A stretch of 31,965 nt of DNA from Pseudomonadota bacterium (lineage in GTDB: Bacteria > Pseudomonadota > Gammaproteobacteria > Acidiferrobacterales > UBA6901), in contig JAJXUF010000029.1 of the NCBI GenBank assembly GCA_021783175.1, positions 1 to 31,965 on the forward strand, read 5' to 3'. Under the pieces are notes generated by a model. The model ran no database searches and had not been told where the DNA came from. It saw only the letters and a program-made list of their open reading frames with translations. The position numbers were made by a program, and so were the translations under genes. Numbering within the stretch: the stretch's first letter is position 1; every line of letters begins with the position of its first letter. Positions 1 to 7,840 of the stretch are shown here, in pieces.

Positions 1-1
1 C

Positions 2-595
2 GATTCGCATCTCGACGAGATTCGTGACGCCCTGGAAAAAACGGGCAATCCGACGGGCGTCATGTTACAGATCGGCACACGCAACACGCAGAACTTTGAG
101 CTGCTCAAAATTGTCGGTCGGCAGCGGGAACTGCCTGTGCTGCTGAAACGTGGTTTCGGCATCACCCTGGAAGAGTCGATCAATGCGGCTGAGTATCTGG
201 CGAGCGCCGGTAATCGCAACGTGGTCTTCGGGCTGCGCGGCATGAAAACCAATATGGGCGACCCGCACCGCAACTTCGTCGATTTTGCCCATGTGCCAGT
301 GGTCAAGCGCTTGACGCGCATGCCGGTATGCGTTGACCCATCGCACTCAGTGGGCTCTCGCGACCGCGCTCCTGACGGCATACTCGACATACAGCATGTC
401 ACGGCTCAGGGCATTATTGCTGGCGCGAACATGGTCCTCGTCGATTTTCATCCGGCGCCACAGAAGGCCCTTGTCGACGGTCCACAGGCGCTCTTGATTG
501 AGGAACTGCCGTACTTCCTGGAAGACGTCGCGGTGGCCCGCGAAGCCTACGAGAAGCGCAAGGCGCTGGCTCAGAACTTCCTATCTTCCAAGTAG
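2..595 (+). CDS. 3-deoxy-7-phosphoheptulonate (DAHP) synthase, C-terminal part
   Basis: This is the C-terminal ~197 residues of a DAHP synthase; the 5' end lies outside the window and the frame is open from base 2. The enzyme condenses phosphoenolpyruvate with erythrose 4-phosphate in the first step of the shikimate pathway, in the cytoplasm. Visible family features are LQIGTRN near the left edge, PVLLKRGFG (PEP/phosphate-binding strand), VVFGLRGM, and CVDPSHSVGSRD, which carries the conserved Asp-Pro-Ser-His of the type I-beta/KDO8P-synthase-like fold, followed by GANMVLVDFHP. It ends at TAG just before a hairpin shared with the convergent lipoprotein gene. The sub-class (I-beta, without an N-terminal AroQ or ACT domain) cannot be confirmed because the N-terminus is missing. 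Confidence 0.85.
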   Translation, partial: DSHLDEIRDALEKTGNPTGVMLQIGTRNTQNFELLKIVGRQRELPVLLKRGFGITLEESINAAEYLASAGNRNVVFGLRGMKTNMGDPHRNFVDFAHVPVVKRLTRMPVCVDPSHSVGSRDRAPDGILDIQHVTAQGIIAGANMVLVDFHPAPQKALVDGPQALLIEELPYFLEDVAVAREAYEKRKALAQNFLSSK

Positions 596-603
596 GAAAC
601 GAA

Positions 604-634
604 GCGGTATTGCCGAGTCATTCGGCAATACCGC
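604..634. terminator. Perfect 13-bp hairpin between convergent genes
   Basis: GCGGTATTGCCGA (604-616) and its exact complement (622-634) flank a 5-base loop. The structure lies just after the DAHP synthase stop and covers the stop codon (618-620) of the convergent lipoprotein gene. On the minus strand the stem is followed by a moderately U-rich TTCGTTTCC. On the plus strand there is no T tract. It is probably a terminator working mainly for the minus-strand gene. Confidence 0.55.
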
Positions 635-1028
635 GCACTATATCGACAACTATCCGCGTGCGGCGATTGAACAACACAAGGTTACTGCCGATAACAGCGC
701 GTCGGTAAGGCTCAGACAAAGGCGTAAGCCGGCTCTCCAGTTCGGAGGGCAGCGATCGCTCCGCTGCGCCGGCGCGAATTTTTTCACCCCGCTCGAGCGC
801 GTCGCCGGACTGCCCACGCCTGCTGCGCTCCTCCGCATCCGATACACGGCTTCTGCCGCCTGCAGAGTAGTAATCGCGAATGAGCTGTCGATCCCGGGCA
901 CTAAAGTGCGGCGTGGCAGCCGCACTATCGTCACTGAATTCAACGCGCCCCGAAGTGAGCGCCTGCGCTATACAACCGCTGAGCATGCAACACGACACCA
1001 GCCCGGAAACCAGCAAAAACTTTCGCAA
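618..1028 (-). CDS. Small CigR/RcnB-like lipoprotein
   Basis: Predicted 136-residue exported lipoprotein. The chosen start is a TTG at 1028-1026, because GGAGG (1034-1038 on the plus strand as CCTCC) sits five bases upstream. It gives a compact signal peptide, MRKFLLVSGLVSCCMLSGC, with lipobox LSGC and lipid-acceptor Cys19. An ATG 90 bases further upstream would add a polar stretch before the signal peptide and is unlikely. The mature part has FSARDRQLIRDYY, a run of charged residues, then LPSELESRL and AVIGSNLVLFNRRTRIVVDIVRGI. This resembles the C-terminal pattern of CigR/RcnB-type periplasmic proteins (established family; the match is from memory). Function unknown. It is divergent from the MFS gene. 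Confidence 0.65.
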   Translation of the reverse strand: MRKFLLVSGLVSCCMLSGCIAQALTSGRVEFSDDSAAATPHFSARDRQLIRDYYSAGGRSRVSDAEERSRRGQSGDALERGEKIRAGAAERSLPSELESRLTPLSEPYRRAVIGSNLVLFNRRTRIVVDIVRGIAE

Positions 1029-1135
1029 AACGACCTCCCGGATTATTGCTTCGCGTCCAAATCGGGTACTGAGATTAAATCGATTATGGACCGAACCGCT
1101 GGACGCTGTATAGGGCAAGGGTATTATATGGGCTT

Positions 1136-2335
1136 GTGCAGCGACCAGAGCGGGAAGTGTCGGCGAAGACAGGACGGCGAACGTTCACACTGCTAGCGGT
1201 GACCGGCGCTTTTGCCATTTTCAGCTCTACCTTGTCCAAAACCCCAGTGCTACCGCTTTTCGCCCGTCATCTGGGTGCATCAGCGGACGAAATTGGCTGG
1301 GTAGTCATGGCATCAACGGTACCCGGCATTTTGATCAGCCTGCCGGCCGGCATGCTGTCAGATTACACAAACCGGCGACGTCTGCTGATGGCCGCGCTTT
1401 TTGTTTTTGCCAGTGCGCCATTCCTGTATTTGCCTGTCGCGCGGGTCTGGGAACTGGTCGGCGTTCGCTTCTATCACGGCTTTGCGACTGCGATTTTCGG
1501 TACAGTGGCTACAGCCGTAATCGCTGACCGCTACACAGAAAATCGTGCCGAAATGCTTTCCCTTTATACCTCGAGCACTATTGTTGGCCGTTCGATTGCG
1601 CCTTTTCTTGGCGGGGCACTCATTTCGCTTGTCGGCTACCACGGCGTGTTTATCGCGTGCGCCGCCAGCGGAATCTGCGCACTGATGCTTGGCACGCGCC
1701 TGCCGCGCGAATTAGAAACCTCTGTGCGGCGAGAGCCGCGCCCTTCACCACTGTCAGCATTTCATTTTGCCTTGGCGGGAGTACTGCGCAATCGCATGAT
1801 CCTAATCACCGGGATAACTGAGGCAGTTCAATATTTTGTGTTTGGCGCGGTGGAAACGTTTCTCGCTGTATACGCTGCAGCGACCGGCAGCAGCGCCTGG
1901 ATGATAGGCGTAATCCTTGGAATCCAGCTGGTTTCCATCGTACTAGCCAAACCGCTCCTGGGCCAGATATCAGACCGCATCGGGCGCAAACCTATAATTC
2001 TGATCGGACTAGTAATTGGAGCTAGTAGCGTCGCACTTCTGCCTTTGTTTACGCAGCCATTGGCTCTGACCACACTGAGCCTTGGTTTTGGGATCGGCTT
2101 TGCTGGAGTCACCTCGTCCACAACTGCACTTGTGGCCGACCTTAGCCGAAGTGATCGACTCGGCACCTCAATGGGTGCCTTGCTTATGATCATGGACATC
2201 GGCCAGGCAGCCGGACCGGCGGCCACGGGCGCAATTATCGGCGCACGTGGCTATGCCACCGGTTTCGAAACCCTGGCCCTGCTACTTATTCTGACAGCGC
2301 TATGGTTTGCCGTGCGTGTACCTGCTAAGCCTTAG
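1136..2335 (+). CDS. Major facilitator superfamily transporter (12 TM)
   Basis: A 399-residue inner-membrane MFS permease, probably a drug/metabolite proton antiporter; the substrate cannot be read from sequence. Two MFS signature A loops are visible, one per half: AGMLSDYTNRRRL after TM2 and GQISDRIGRKPI after TM8. This is the expected 6+6 helix arrangement. Hydrophobic segments fill the rest, with a central charged loop around RELETSVRREPRP. The start is a GTG at 1136 with no clear ribosome-binding site; the GTG at codon 8 (1157) is an alternative. An ATG at 1128 is in another frame. The gene is divergent from the lipoprotein gene and its stop lies 13 bases from the convergent Omp85 gene. 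Confidence 0.85.
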   Translation: MQRPEREVSAKTGRRTFTLLAVTGAFAIFSSTLSKTPVLPLFARHLGASADEIGWVVMASTVPGILISLPAGMLSDYTNRRRLLMAALFVFASAPFLYLPVARVWELVGVRFYHGFATAIFGTVATAVIADRYTENRAEMLSLYTSSTIVGRSIAPFLGGALISLVGYHGVFIACAASGICALMLGTRLPRELETSVRREPRPSPLSAFHFALAGVLRNRMILITGITEAVQYFVFGAVETFLAVYAAATGSSAWMIGVILGIQLVSIVLAKPLLGQISDRIGRKPIILIGLVIGASSVALLPLFTQPLALTTLSLGFGIGFAGVTSSTTALVADLSRSDRLGTSMGALLMIMDIGQAAGPAATGAIIGARGYATGFETLALLLILTALWFAVRVPAKP

Positions 2336-2348
2336 GCTTATGTCCTGC

Positions 2349-3785
2349 TTAGAACATCTCGCTGGAGCTTGCATATACCTTGGTCAAGTGGCTATCGATG
2401 CCATATGCCACATCAAGCCGTAAATCAACCTTCACAAAAGAGCGTAGCTTGAGCCGCAAACCGAGGCCGACACTGGTCTTGAGCCCGGAGAAATCGATTG
2501 CACTGTTGCTTGGGTAAGCGTTTCCGATGTCAGTAAATACTGCGCCACGAAACTTGTCATAACCGAACAGTGGAGCTAGATATTGGATATTTGCAAGTAC
2601 GAAAGAATTGCCCGGTATGCTGCTATCTACATAACCGCGCAACGAGCTACCGCCGCCAAGATAATAGGCATACGGCGAGCCCAGTAAATTATCGGTCGAT
2701 AGTCCGAGCTGCAGCTGCCATTCCAGTGTGTGATACGGTCTACCAAGCACTGTAAGGTATTCTCGATAGTAAAACAGATGACGCGCGTAATTGTTGTCGG
2801 ACCCTAGCATCGTGGATCCATACTCGCCGCTGTAACCGTAATCCCGACCAACGCGACTGTAAGTAAGATCATGCACGTAGATTTTTTCGAGAAGGAAACT
2901 CATGCCAACTGCTTTGCCCTGGGCAAGTCCAGTGGGATCACCAAAACCGACGTCATTACCTAATCTGTGCCACACGAACCCGACACCCGCCCGCCATCCT
3001 TCTGTCGGACCCTGCTTCTCATACCAACGTGAAAGTATAAATTGGCCAGTTCGATACTCCTGACTGTAGCCTGTTTGCACACCATTATTCGTTGTCAGCA
3101 CCGGTGTGCGTGTGCGTGAAATGTTAAAGTCCACCTCGTATGGCGTGCCGACAATTTGGGGGTAGGAGTAATTGAGCGACAATGTTGTTGTGTTGCCAGG
3201 CGCAGTCGATGCATGTTCCGCATCATCGATGATACTCAGACTCTGATTGAGGCCAGCCATGTTGTCCCAGCGCAACTCGCCACCCCAAGTAATGTTGTAG
3301 TACTGATCGTGACCAATCCTTGGAATCGGCAAGAAATAGTACTTTTCTACAACGCTCACTACGAGAGCAACGCCACCTGGTGCCGGCACCAGTGTCGCCG
3401 TGACCGTTTTGAACAACCCGAGATCCATAATCGCCTGACGTGATTGTGCGATGCGCCGCGGATCCGCTGGGTCCCCCACCTTCACGTTCATTGCTTGCAG
3501 CATAATAGCCGGCCGTGTGGTCTTATTGCCTACAAAGCGGATCTCGGTGATCTTTGGCAATGAACCACCGGGTGTCGCGGTTGTGGGTGTCGCGGTTGTG
3601 GGTGTCGCGGTTGTGGGTGTCGCGGTTGTGGGTGTCGCGGTTGTGGGTGTTGCCGTTGTGGGTGTTGCCGTTGTGGGTGTTGCCGTTGTGGGAACGACGT
3701 CGGCAGCCCATAGAGTAATGGGGGAAAAGGAGCTAAGTAGAAGCCATGCGCACCCCGCCACTGCACCGAATCGGCTTGACTTCAT
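2349..3785 (-). CDS. Omp85-like outer-membrane barrel protein with one POTRA domain and a PTTAT repeat
   Basis: A 478-residue exported protein. The start ATG (3785) follows TTAGGGACT and begins a signal peptide MKSSRFGAVAGCAWLLLS ending near LWAA. An upstream in-frame start at 3848 would place 21 polar residues before the signal and is rejected. After the signal comes a threonine/proline-rich spacer of eight PTTAT repeats (about residues 32-71). Next is one POTRA domain (about 75-145: KITEIRFVGNKTT, a DLGLF motif near its end), then a 16-strand-type barrel with the Omp85 motif GGGSSLRGY (lid-loop RGY/RGF) near the C-terminus. It ends in Phe, as expected for a BAM substrate. Omp85 proteins insert or translocate proteins or lipids at the outer membrane; which of these applies is unknown. 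It follows gltA and a small ORF on the same strand. Confidence 0.85.
   Translation of the reverse strand: MKSSRFGAVAGCAWLLLSSFSPITLWAADVVPTTATPTTATPTTATPTTATPTTATPTTATPTTATPTTATPGGSLPKITEIRFVGNKTTRPAIMLQAMNVKVGDPADPRRIAQSRQAIMDLGLFKTVTATLVPAPGGVALVVSVVEKYYFLPIPRIGHDQYYNITWGGELRWDNMAGLNQSLSIIDDAEHASTAPGNTTTLSLNYSYPQIVGTPYEVDFNISRTRTPVLTTNNGVQTGYSQEYRTGQFILSRWYEKQGPTEGWRAGVGFVWHRLGNDVGFGDPTGLAQGKAVGMSFLLEKIYVHDLTYSRVGRDYGYSGEYGSTMLGSDNNYARHLFYYREYLTVLGRPYHTLEWQLQLGLSTDNLLGSPYAYYLGGGSSLRGYVDSSIPGNSFVLANIQYLAPLFGYDKFRGAVFTDIGNAYPSNSAIDFSGLKTSVGLGLRLKLRSFVKVDLRLDVAYGIDSHLTKVYASSSEMF
3571..3690. repeat. 15-bp minisatellite, eight tandem copies
   Basis: Five copies of GGTGTCGCGGTTGTG (3571-3645) are followed by three copies of GGTGTTGCCGTTGTG (3646-3690), with no spacer. 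The unit is a multiple of three, so gain or loss of copies changes only the length of the PTTAT linker in the Omp85-like protein. The two homogeneous blocks suggest recent expansion. Confidence 0.95.
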
Positions 3786-3790
3786 AGTCC

Positions 3791-4021
3791 CTAACCGCTC
3801 GACCGATCGCTGAAAGAAGCGCTGAATTGCAACCCGCACTTCGCCCAATTATGAAAATTAATCTTGTTGGCGTCCGCCAGTACCGAGCAGGTCTGAAGCC
3901 TATGCAATGCAGCAACCACATCATAAACAATTGAGAGCAGCCCGCCGGCCACGATCGCAAGAAACAGTGCGATGAACAATACATCCCACATATTGCAGCC
4001 AACCATTAGATACGCAACCAT
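3791..4021 (-). CDS. Possible small single-pass membrane protein
   Basis: A 76-codon ORF that fills the gap between gltA and the Omp85-like gene. Its ATG is preceded by AGGA with a five-base spacing. It has one strong hydrophobic segment, MWDVLFIALFLAIVAGGLL, around residues 11-30, then a soluble tail. Its stop lies only 6 bases upstream of the Omp85 start, which would allow translational coupling. It begins 33 bases after the gltA stop. I recognise no family, and the tail is not compelling, so it may be chance. Confidence 0.4.
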   Translation of the reverse strand: MVAYLMVGCNMWDVLFIALFLAIVAGGLLSIVYDVVAALHRLQTCSVLADANKINFHNWAKCGLQFSASFSDRSSG

Positions 4022-4054
4022 GCGAATCCTGACGGAACCGCTGCAGCTTCAATT

Positions 4055-5341
4055 TCACTTCTTCTTTGGATAGCTTCTCTTTGATGGTCCGACATAGAGC
4101 TGTCGCGGCCGATCGATACCGTGGGTATCTTGATGTAGTTCCAGCCAGTGACTGACCCATCCGACAGTGCGCGCTACGGCGAAAATTGCTGTGAACATAT
4201 TCATGGGCAGACCCATTGCCCGCAGGAGTATCCCGGAATAAAAATCCACGTTCGGATAGAGTTTGCGTTCGATGAAATACTCGTCCTGGAGCGCAATTTC
4301 CTCGAGCTTCACGGCAATCTCAAGCAGCGGATCCCGAATGCCGAGATGATCCAGCACCTCGCGCGCACTTTCCTGGATCACGCGCGAGCGCGGGTCGAAG
4401 TTCTTATAAATTCGATGCCCGAAGCCCATCAATCTGAATGAATCGCCCTTGTCTTTCGCGCGAGCAATCGCTTTTGGAATGTTCTCCGGAGATCCGATTT
4501 CCATTAACATCTTTAGGACAGCTTCATTTGCCCCACCGTGAGCGGGACCCCACAGGCTTGCGATTCCTGCCGCGATACAGGCAAAAGGATTAGCGCCGGA
4601 AGACGCCGCGAGACGCACTGTTGAAGTCGATGCGTTTTGCTCATGATCAGCATGCAATATCAAGATTCGGTCGAGGGCACGAGCAAGCATCGGATTCACG
4701 ACAAATTCGCTGTTTGGTAGACCAAACAGCATTTGAATCAAATTCGATGCGTAATCCAGGTTGTTGTTTGGATAGCGCTGCGGGCGGCCAGTGCTATAGG
4801 TAAAGCTCGCAGCAGCAATCGCCGGCATCTTTGCAATGAGCCGGATTGCGGCCAGCTCTCGCTCCTGCTGGTTACTGATATTAATTACGTCATGATAAAA
4901 GGCGGAAAGAGCGCCTACTACACCGACCATGACGGCCATGGGATGCGCGTCACGCCGGAATCCGCGGTAAAAATAAAGCACCTGCTCGTGCAACATATTA
5001 TGCTGGTGAATCGTCGCCTGAAATTCCGCCAGCTGCTTCTCATTCGGCAATTCGCCGTAAACAAGCAAATATGCCACTTCGACAAAAGTACTGCGCTGCG
5101 CCAATTCCTCAATCGGATAGCCGCGATAAAGCAGCACACCAGCGTCGCCATCCACGAACGTGATAGCACTCTTGCAGGATGCAGTCGAACGGAATCCCGG
5201 ATCGTAGGCGAGCAGACCGTGACGGGCGTACAGGGATTGGATGTCTACTGCGGGCGGACCCATGGTTCCCTCCAGAATCGGCAGACTTTCCTCACCTGGT
5301 GTCTCCGACACGATTGCATTCACGTATTTCTTGGTGGTCAC
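4055..5341 (-). CDS. gltA: Citrate synthase
   Basis: 428 residues, the same size as E. coli GltA (427). It catalyses oxaloacetate plus acetyl-CoA to citrate, the entry step of the TCA cycle, in the cytoplasm. The catalytic triad is intact: His268 ([11 protein letters not shown]), His309 ([14 protein letters not shown]) and Asp366 (YPNVDFYSG). The oxaloacetate-binding His233 in [11 protein letters not shown] is also present. The N-terminal ~50-residue beta domain typical of the hexameric, NADH-sensitive type is present. The start is GTG (5341-5339), preceded by GGAGCGGGGTGAAACATC. The gene heads a same-strand group with the small ORF and the Omp85 gene and lies 88 bases after the alpha/beta hydrolase. 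No clear promoter was identified in that gap. Confidence 0.95.
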   Translation of the reverse strand: MTTKKYVNAIVSETPGEESLPILEGTMGPPAVDIQSLYARHGLLAYDPGFRSTASCKSAITFVDGDAGVLLYRGYPIEELAQRSTFVEVAYLLVYGELPNEKQLAEFQATIHQHNMLHEQVLYFYRGFRRDAHPMAVMVGVVGALSAFYHDVINISNQQERELAAIRLIAKMPAIAAASFTYSTGRPQRYPNNNLDYASNLIQMLFGLPNSEFVVNPMLARALDRILILHADHEQNASTSTVRLAASSGANPFACIAAGIASLWGPAHGGANEAVLKMLMEIGSPENIPKAIARAKDKGDSFRLMGFGHRIYKNFDPRSRVIQESAREVLDHLGIRDPLLEIAVKLEEIALQDEYFIERKLYPNVDFYSGILLRAMGLPMNMFTAIFAVARTVGWVSHWLELHQDTHGIDRPRQLYVGPSKRSYPKKK

Positions 5342-5429
5342 GATGTTTCACCCCGCTCCAGTCAAATCATGCGCACCGTTTTGCGCCGATACCTTCAATC
5401 TAATGCATTCCATTACTTCTGACTATAGC

Positions 5430-6341
5430 TTACCCGCCCCGCCACCACCGGGCGATTGCTGCTCCTACCTGCGGCTGGACCAGATACCCGTAGGAGCGAT
5501 GCACATTTAGTCCAGCGTCGTTTCGAAAATAACCGTACATGTCATGGTGTACGTCCTCTATGGATTGTGTAAGGCCCTTAACGAGCATGCCGGAAAAATC
5601 GTCTTTTAATTCTGGATCAAGGGCCGTGAGATCGCCCTCACAGGCAAAATTGCACCAGCGGTCGATGTTCCCCGGGTAGCGCCGGTCGCTTCCGTTTCTA
5701 AAACCCACGAGCCGCCGTTGCACGTAATGCATGCCAAGCGGGCTACCGAGTGTGACAAAAAGTTCAATCCGCCCGCGATTGCCTTCCTCGTGCCAGAGTT
5801 CCCACAGCGCGTCGTACGCGATCACTGAACCCAGACTGTGCGCGATCAGAAGTATTCGATCCCCATTCGCAATCATGCGGCGCAACGGCGTTTTCAGAAG
5901 CTCCCGCACCTGCCGAGCAATGCCAGCGTGGTTACGGAAATACCGATCCGTTTCCTGCGCCGTGTTGCGTACCGCTGGATCGGGAATCAACGGAATCAGG
6001 AACGACATATAATCGACCGTCCTGTAAATCAGGCGTGCAATCGCGATTCGCCAAGACCTTACTGCGTTGACATCATCTACCGTCGGCCCATCCTTGCCCA
6101 ACAACGCATCAATCCAAGGCAGATCTGTATCAATTGTCTTCGCGAAACCGTAGTAGAGCGCATTCCACGCGACAAGCTGAAACACGTCCTGGCTCTCGCG
6201 CATCTCAGCCGAAATGGACGGATCAGCCTGCGAAACGCCGCGAAGCAGGCATCGCCACAACAACTGCTGGTGTATGCTCGGGTCGGGTTTTGGGTTCTTC
6301 CCAGGGACGAAGATAATCTTTTGCGCTTGCGCGTACCTCAT
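5430..6341 (-). CDS. Alpha/beta-hydrolase fold protein (esterase/lipase-like, uncharacterised)
   Basis: 303 residues from the chosen ATG at 6341, which has GGGAGGG ten bases upstream. The frame stays open upstream to 6599, but that extension runs into the ISL3 element and is read antisense to its transposase, so it is not part of the gene. The protein opens with a core strand, KIIFVPGKNPKP, as in alpha/beta hydrolases. It has a long helical insert (about 40-155) and then the nucleophile elbow LLIAHSLGSVIAYDAL with predicted nucleophile Ser169. FVTLGSPLG follows, then a likely acid in CEGDLTALDPE and a His in DVHHDMYGYF. The substrate is unknown. Before the IS inserted, the gene would have been divergent from the GpsA-like gene across a gap of about 130 bases. 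Confidence 0.7.
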   Translation of the reverse strand: MRYAQAQKIIFVPGKNPKPDPSIHQQLLWRCLLRGVSQADPSISAEMRESQDVFQLVAWNALYYGFAKTIDTDLPWIDALLGKDGPTVDDVNAVRSWRIAIARLIYRTVDYMSFLIPLIPDPAVRNTAQETDRYFRNHAGIARQVRELLKTPLRRMIANGDRILLIAHSLGSVIAYDALWELWHEEGNRGRIELFVTLGSPLGMHYVQRRLVGFRNGSDRRYPGNIDRWCNFACEGDLTALDPELKDDFSGMLVKGLTQSIEDVHHDMYGYFRNDAGLNVHRSYGYLVQPQVGAAIARWWRGG

Positions 6342-6410
6342 TGGAACGAGACCCTCCCATAATCCTTCGAGTTGCGACGCGCTGCCGTATCTGACGTGGC
6401 AACAGCTATA

Positions 6411-6418
6411 ATTGTAAA
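6411..6418. repeat. Target-site duplication, left copy (ATTGTAAA)
   Basis: The octamer ATTGTAAA directly abuts the left end of the ISL3-type element and recurs exactly at its right end (7778-7785). ISL3-family elements typically generate 8-bp duplications. Confidence 0.85.
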
Positions 6419-7777
6419 GGCTCTTCTGACATTCGTGAGGGTATGCACCTGAATGATCAGAGGGCACAGCCCTTTGGGTCGAGATCAAGGCCTCCGCAGC
6501 GGAAGAGTATAGCAATACGGTACCGGGCGAAGCTGCGGTAGCCGCGTGCATTCGCCTTGATGAGCTGGATCCGGCCGTTCGTGTCCTCTGCCACGGCATT
6601 GGTGATACGGTGTTTCGTATAGGCCAGGAGTCCGGTGAGATGGCGTTTCAGGGTCTTGGCAGCAGTAATGCTCTGGGTCAAGCGCGAATGGGTTGCCCAG
6701 AAGTACCAGCGGTCGAAGAACTTCTTCGCAAAAGCCGCATAGTGATAGTTCTAGAACTCGACAAAGGCCTCCTTGATCGCCCAGACGCGAGCGACCTTCA
6801 GGGTGTCGAGCTTGAGCGAGTCAAAGTGGCTGCGCTGGCGCTCGGTGAAGTGTTTCGGGTTCTTGAGCCACAGGTACTTCGTCTTCGTGAGCGTCTCTTG
6901 TCCCTGAGCTCTGAGTTTTCAGTGGTCCCCGCGGCGCACCAGAGCGACGGCTTTGTTCAATTCCTTGGCACAATGGAACTTCTCGTGCACGATCACAGCC
7001 TTCGGCGCGGCCAAGCGGGTCGATTCCATATAGTTCTCCCACATGCCCATCGCACAAGCCCGGATGCTTTCCCGCTGCACCTCGGGGATCGTGGCCCAGA
7101 GGGTATCTGCGGCCTCCCGGGTGCGGTCGGTGACGACATCAAGCACCCGTTTACCCGGGATGTCGTGCAGCACCGAGAAAAAATCATGCCCTTTGCCGAA
7201 GCTCTTTTCATCGAGCCCGACGTTAGGTCAGGTGACCGAGCGAGCAACGGCAAGTCCACCGGAGACTGCCCGCTCCATGATGCGGTCGCCCCGGTCCCAG
7301 GAGAGAAGAGTAAGTCACTGGATCTGGAACTTGCTGCGGCAGGCCTTCGGCGCCTGGATCACGATGGCCTCGAAGAGCTCGGTGAAGCGGCTCTGGTCCT
7401 CGGCCCAGGCGACCCGCACCTGCTTCACCCCGCACTTCGGGCAGCTCACGCGCGGGACGTCTGCGGAGTTGAAAGTTTTCCATTGCATCGTGTTGAAATG
7501 CCGCCAGCGCCGGGGGGCGGCAGGAATCGTAGCCCGGCGCCACAGCCCAGCTCGGACAGGTGAGCGGAGCATCCGGCCGCCACTGAACGGTGTCGGCGGT
7601 CCCCCCGAGCGCACGGCCGACGGAAGTTTGTGTAACGTTCACTGCCGTCACCTCCCAGGGTGGTGTCAGGCCCAGAAGGGTTTGGTAGAGTTCGGTATCG
7701 CGCATGGTTCCGCGATACTCGCCAGGGGGCGAGGTTGAGGCAAGATCACCCTGACCCACGCAGAACCCTGAAGCGCC
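6419..7777 (-). mobile_element. ISL3-family insertion sequence, full length but decayed
   Basis: This 1359-bp element is bounded by imperfect inverted repeats. The left end (6419-6442) begins GGCTCTTCTGACATTCG. The right end (7754-7777), read inward on the minus strand, begins GGCGCTTCAGGGTTCTG. Both share GGC-N-CTTC and a GTG...GGGT block. An exact 8-bp direct repeat flanks the element. It contains one transposase gene on the minus strand, broken by several stops and frameshifts. It sits between the divergent alpha/beta hydrolase and GpsA-like genes and disrupts neither. Confidence 0.85.
6457..7705 (-). pseudogene. ISL3-family transposase, multiply disrupted
   Basis: Read on the minus strand, the pieces appear in transposase order but in changing frames. 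MRDTELYQTLLGLTPPW (start at 7705) is the N-terminus. It is followed after a frameshift near 7530 by WRHFNTMQWKTF and VSCPKCGVKQVRVAW (zinc-finger region). A stop lies at 7315-7317, then another frameshift. VGLDEKSFGKGHDF carries the first catalytic Asp, and VIVHEKFHCAKEL the second-acid region. Stops follow at 6919-6921 and 6751-6753 within YLWLKNPKHFTERQRSHF...AFVEF. The C-terminus is TKHRITNAVAEDTNG and ARGYRSFARYRIAILF, the hallmark ISL3 end. At least three stops and two frameshifts mean no active transposase. Confidence 0.9.
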
Positions 7778-7785
7778 ATTGTAAA
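7778..7785. repeat. Target-site duplication, right copy (ATTGTAAA)
   Basis: An exact copy of the octamer at 6411-6418, directly abutting the right inverted repeat of the ISL3-type element. Confidence 0.85.
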
Positions 7786-7840
7786 GGGAACGCCTGGGGA
7801 TTTGATCCCACTTGAGTAAACGTTAAACCATGGATCGCAG

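Noticed and set aside
498..1196. 232-codon plus-strand ORF
   Set aside because: Overlaps DAHP synthase in another frame and runs antisense through the lipoprotein gene; composition is basic and featureless.
3571..3690. Possible CRISPR-like array
   Set aside because: The repeats are directly adjacent with no spacers and encode a protein repeat, so this is a minisatellite.
6342..6599. Longer start for the alpha/beta hydrolase gene
   Set aside because: The extension passes the ISL3 boundary and is read antisense to the transposase 3' end; the ATG at 6341 has its own ribosome-binding site.
6610..7563. 317-codon plus-strand ORF
   Set aside because: Antisense to the decayed ISL3 transposase; the minus-strand pieces match transposase motifs in order, so the plus frame is a by-product.
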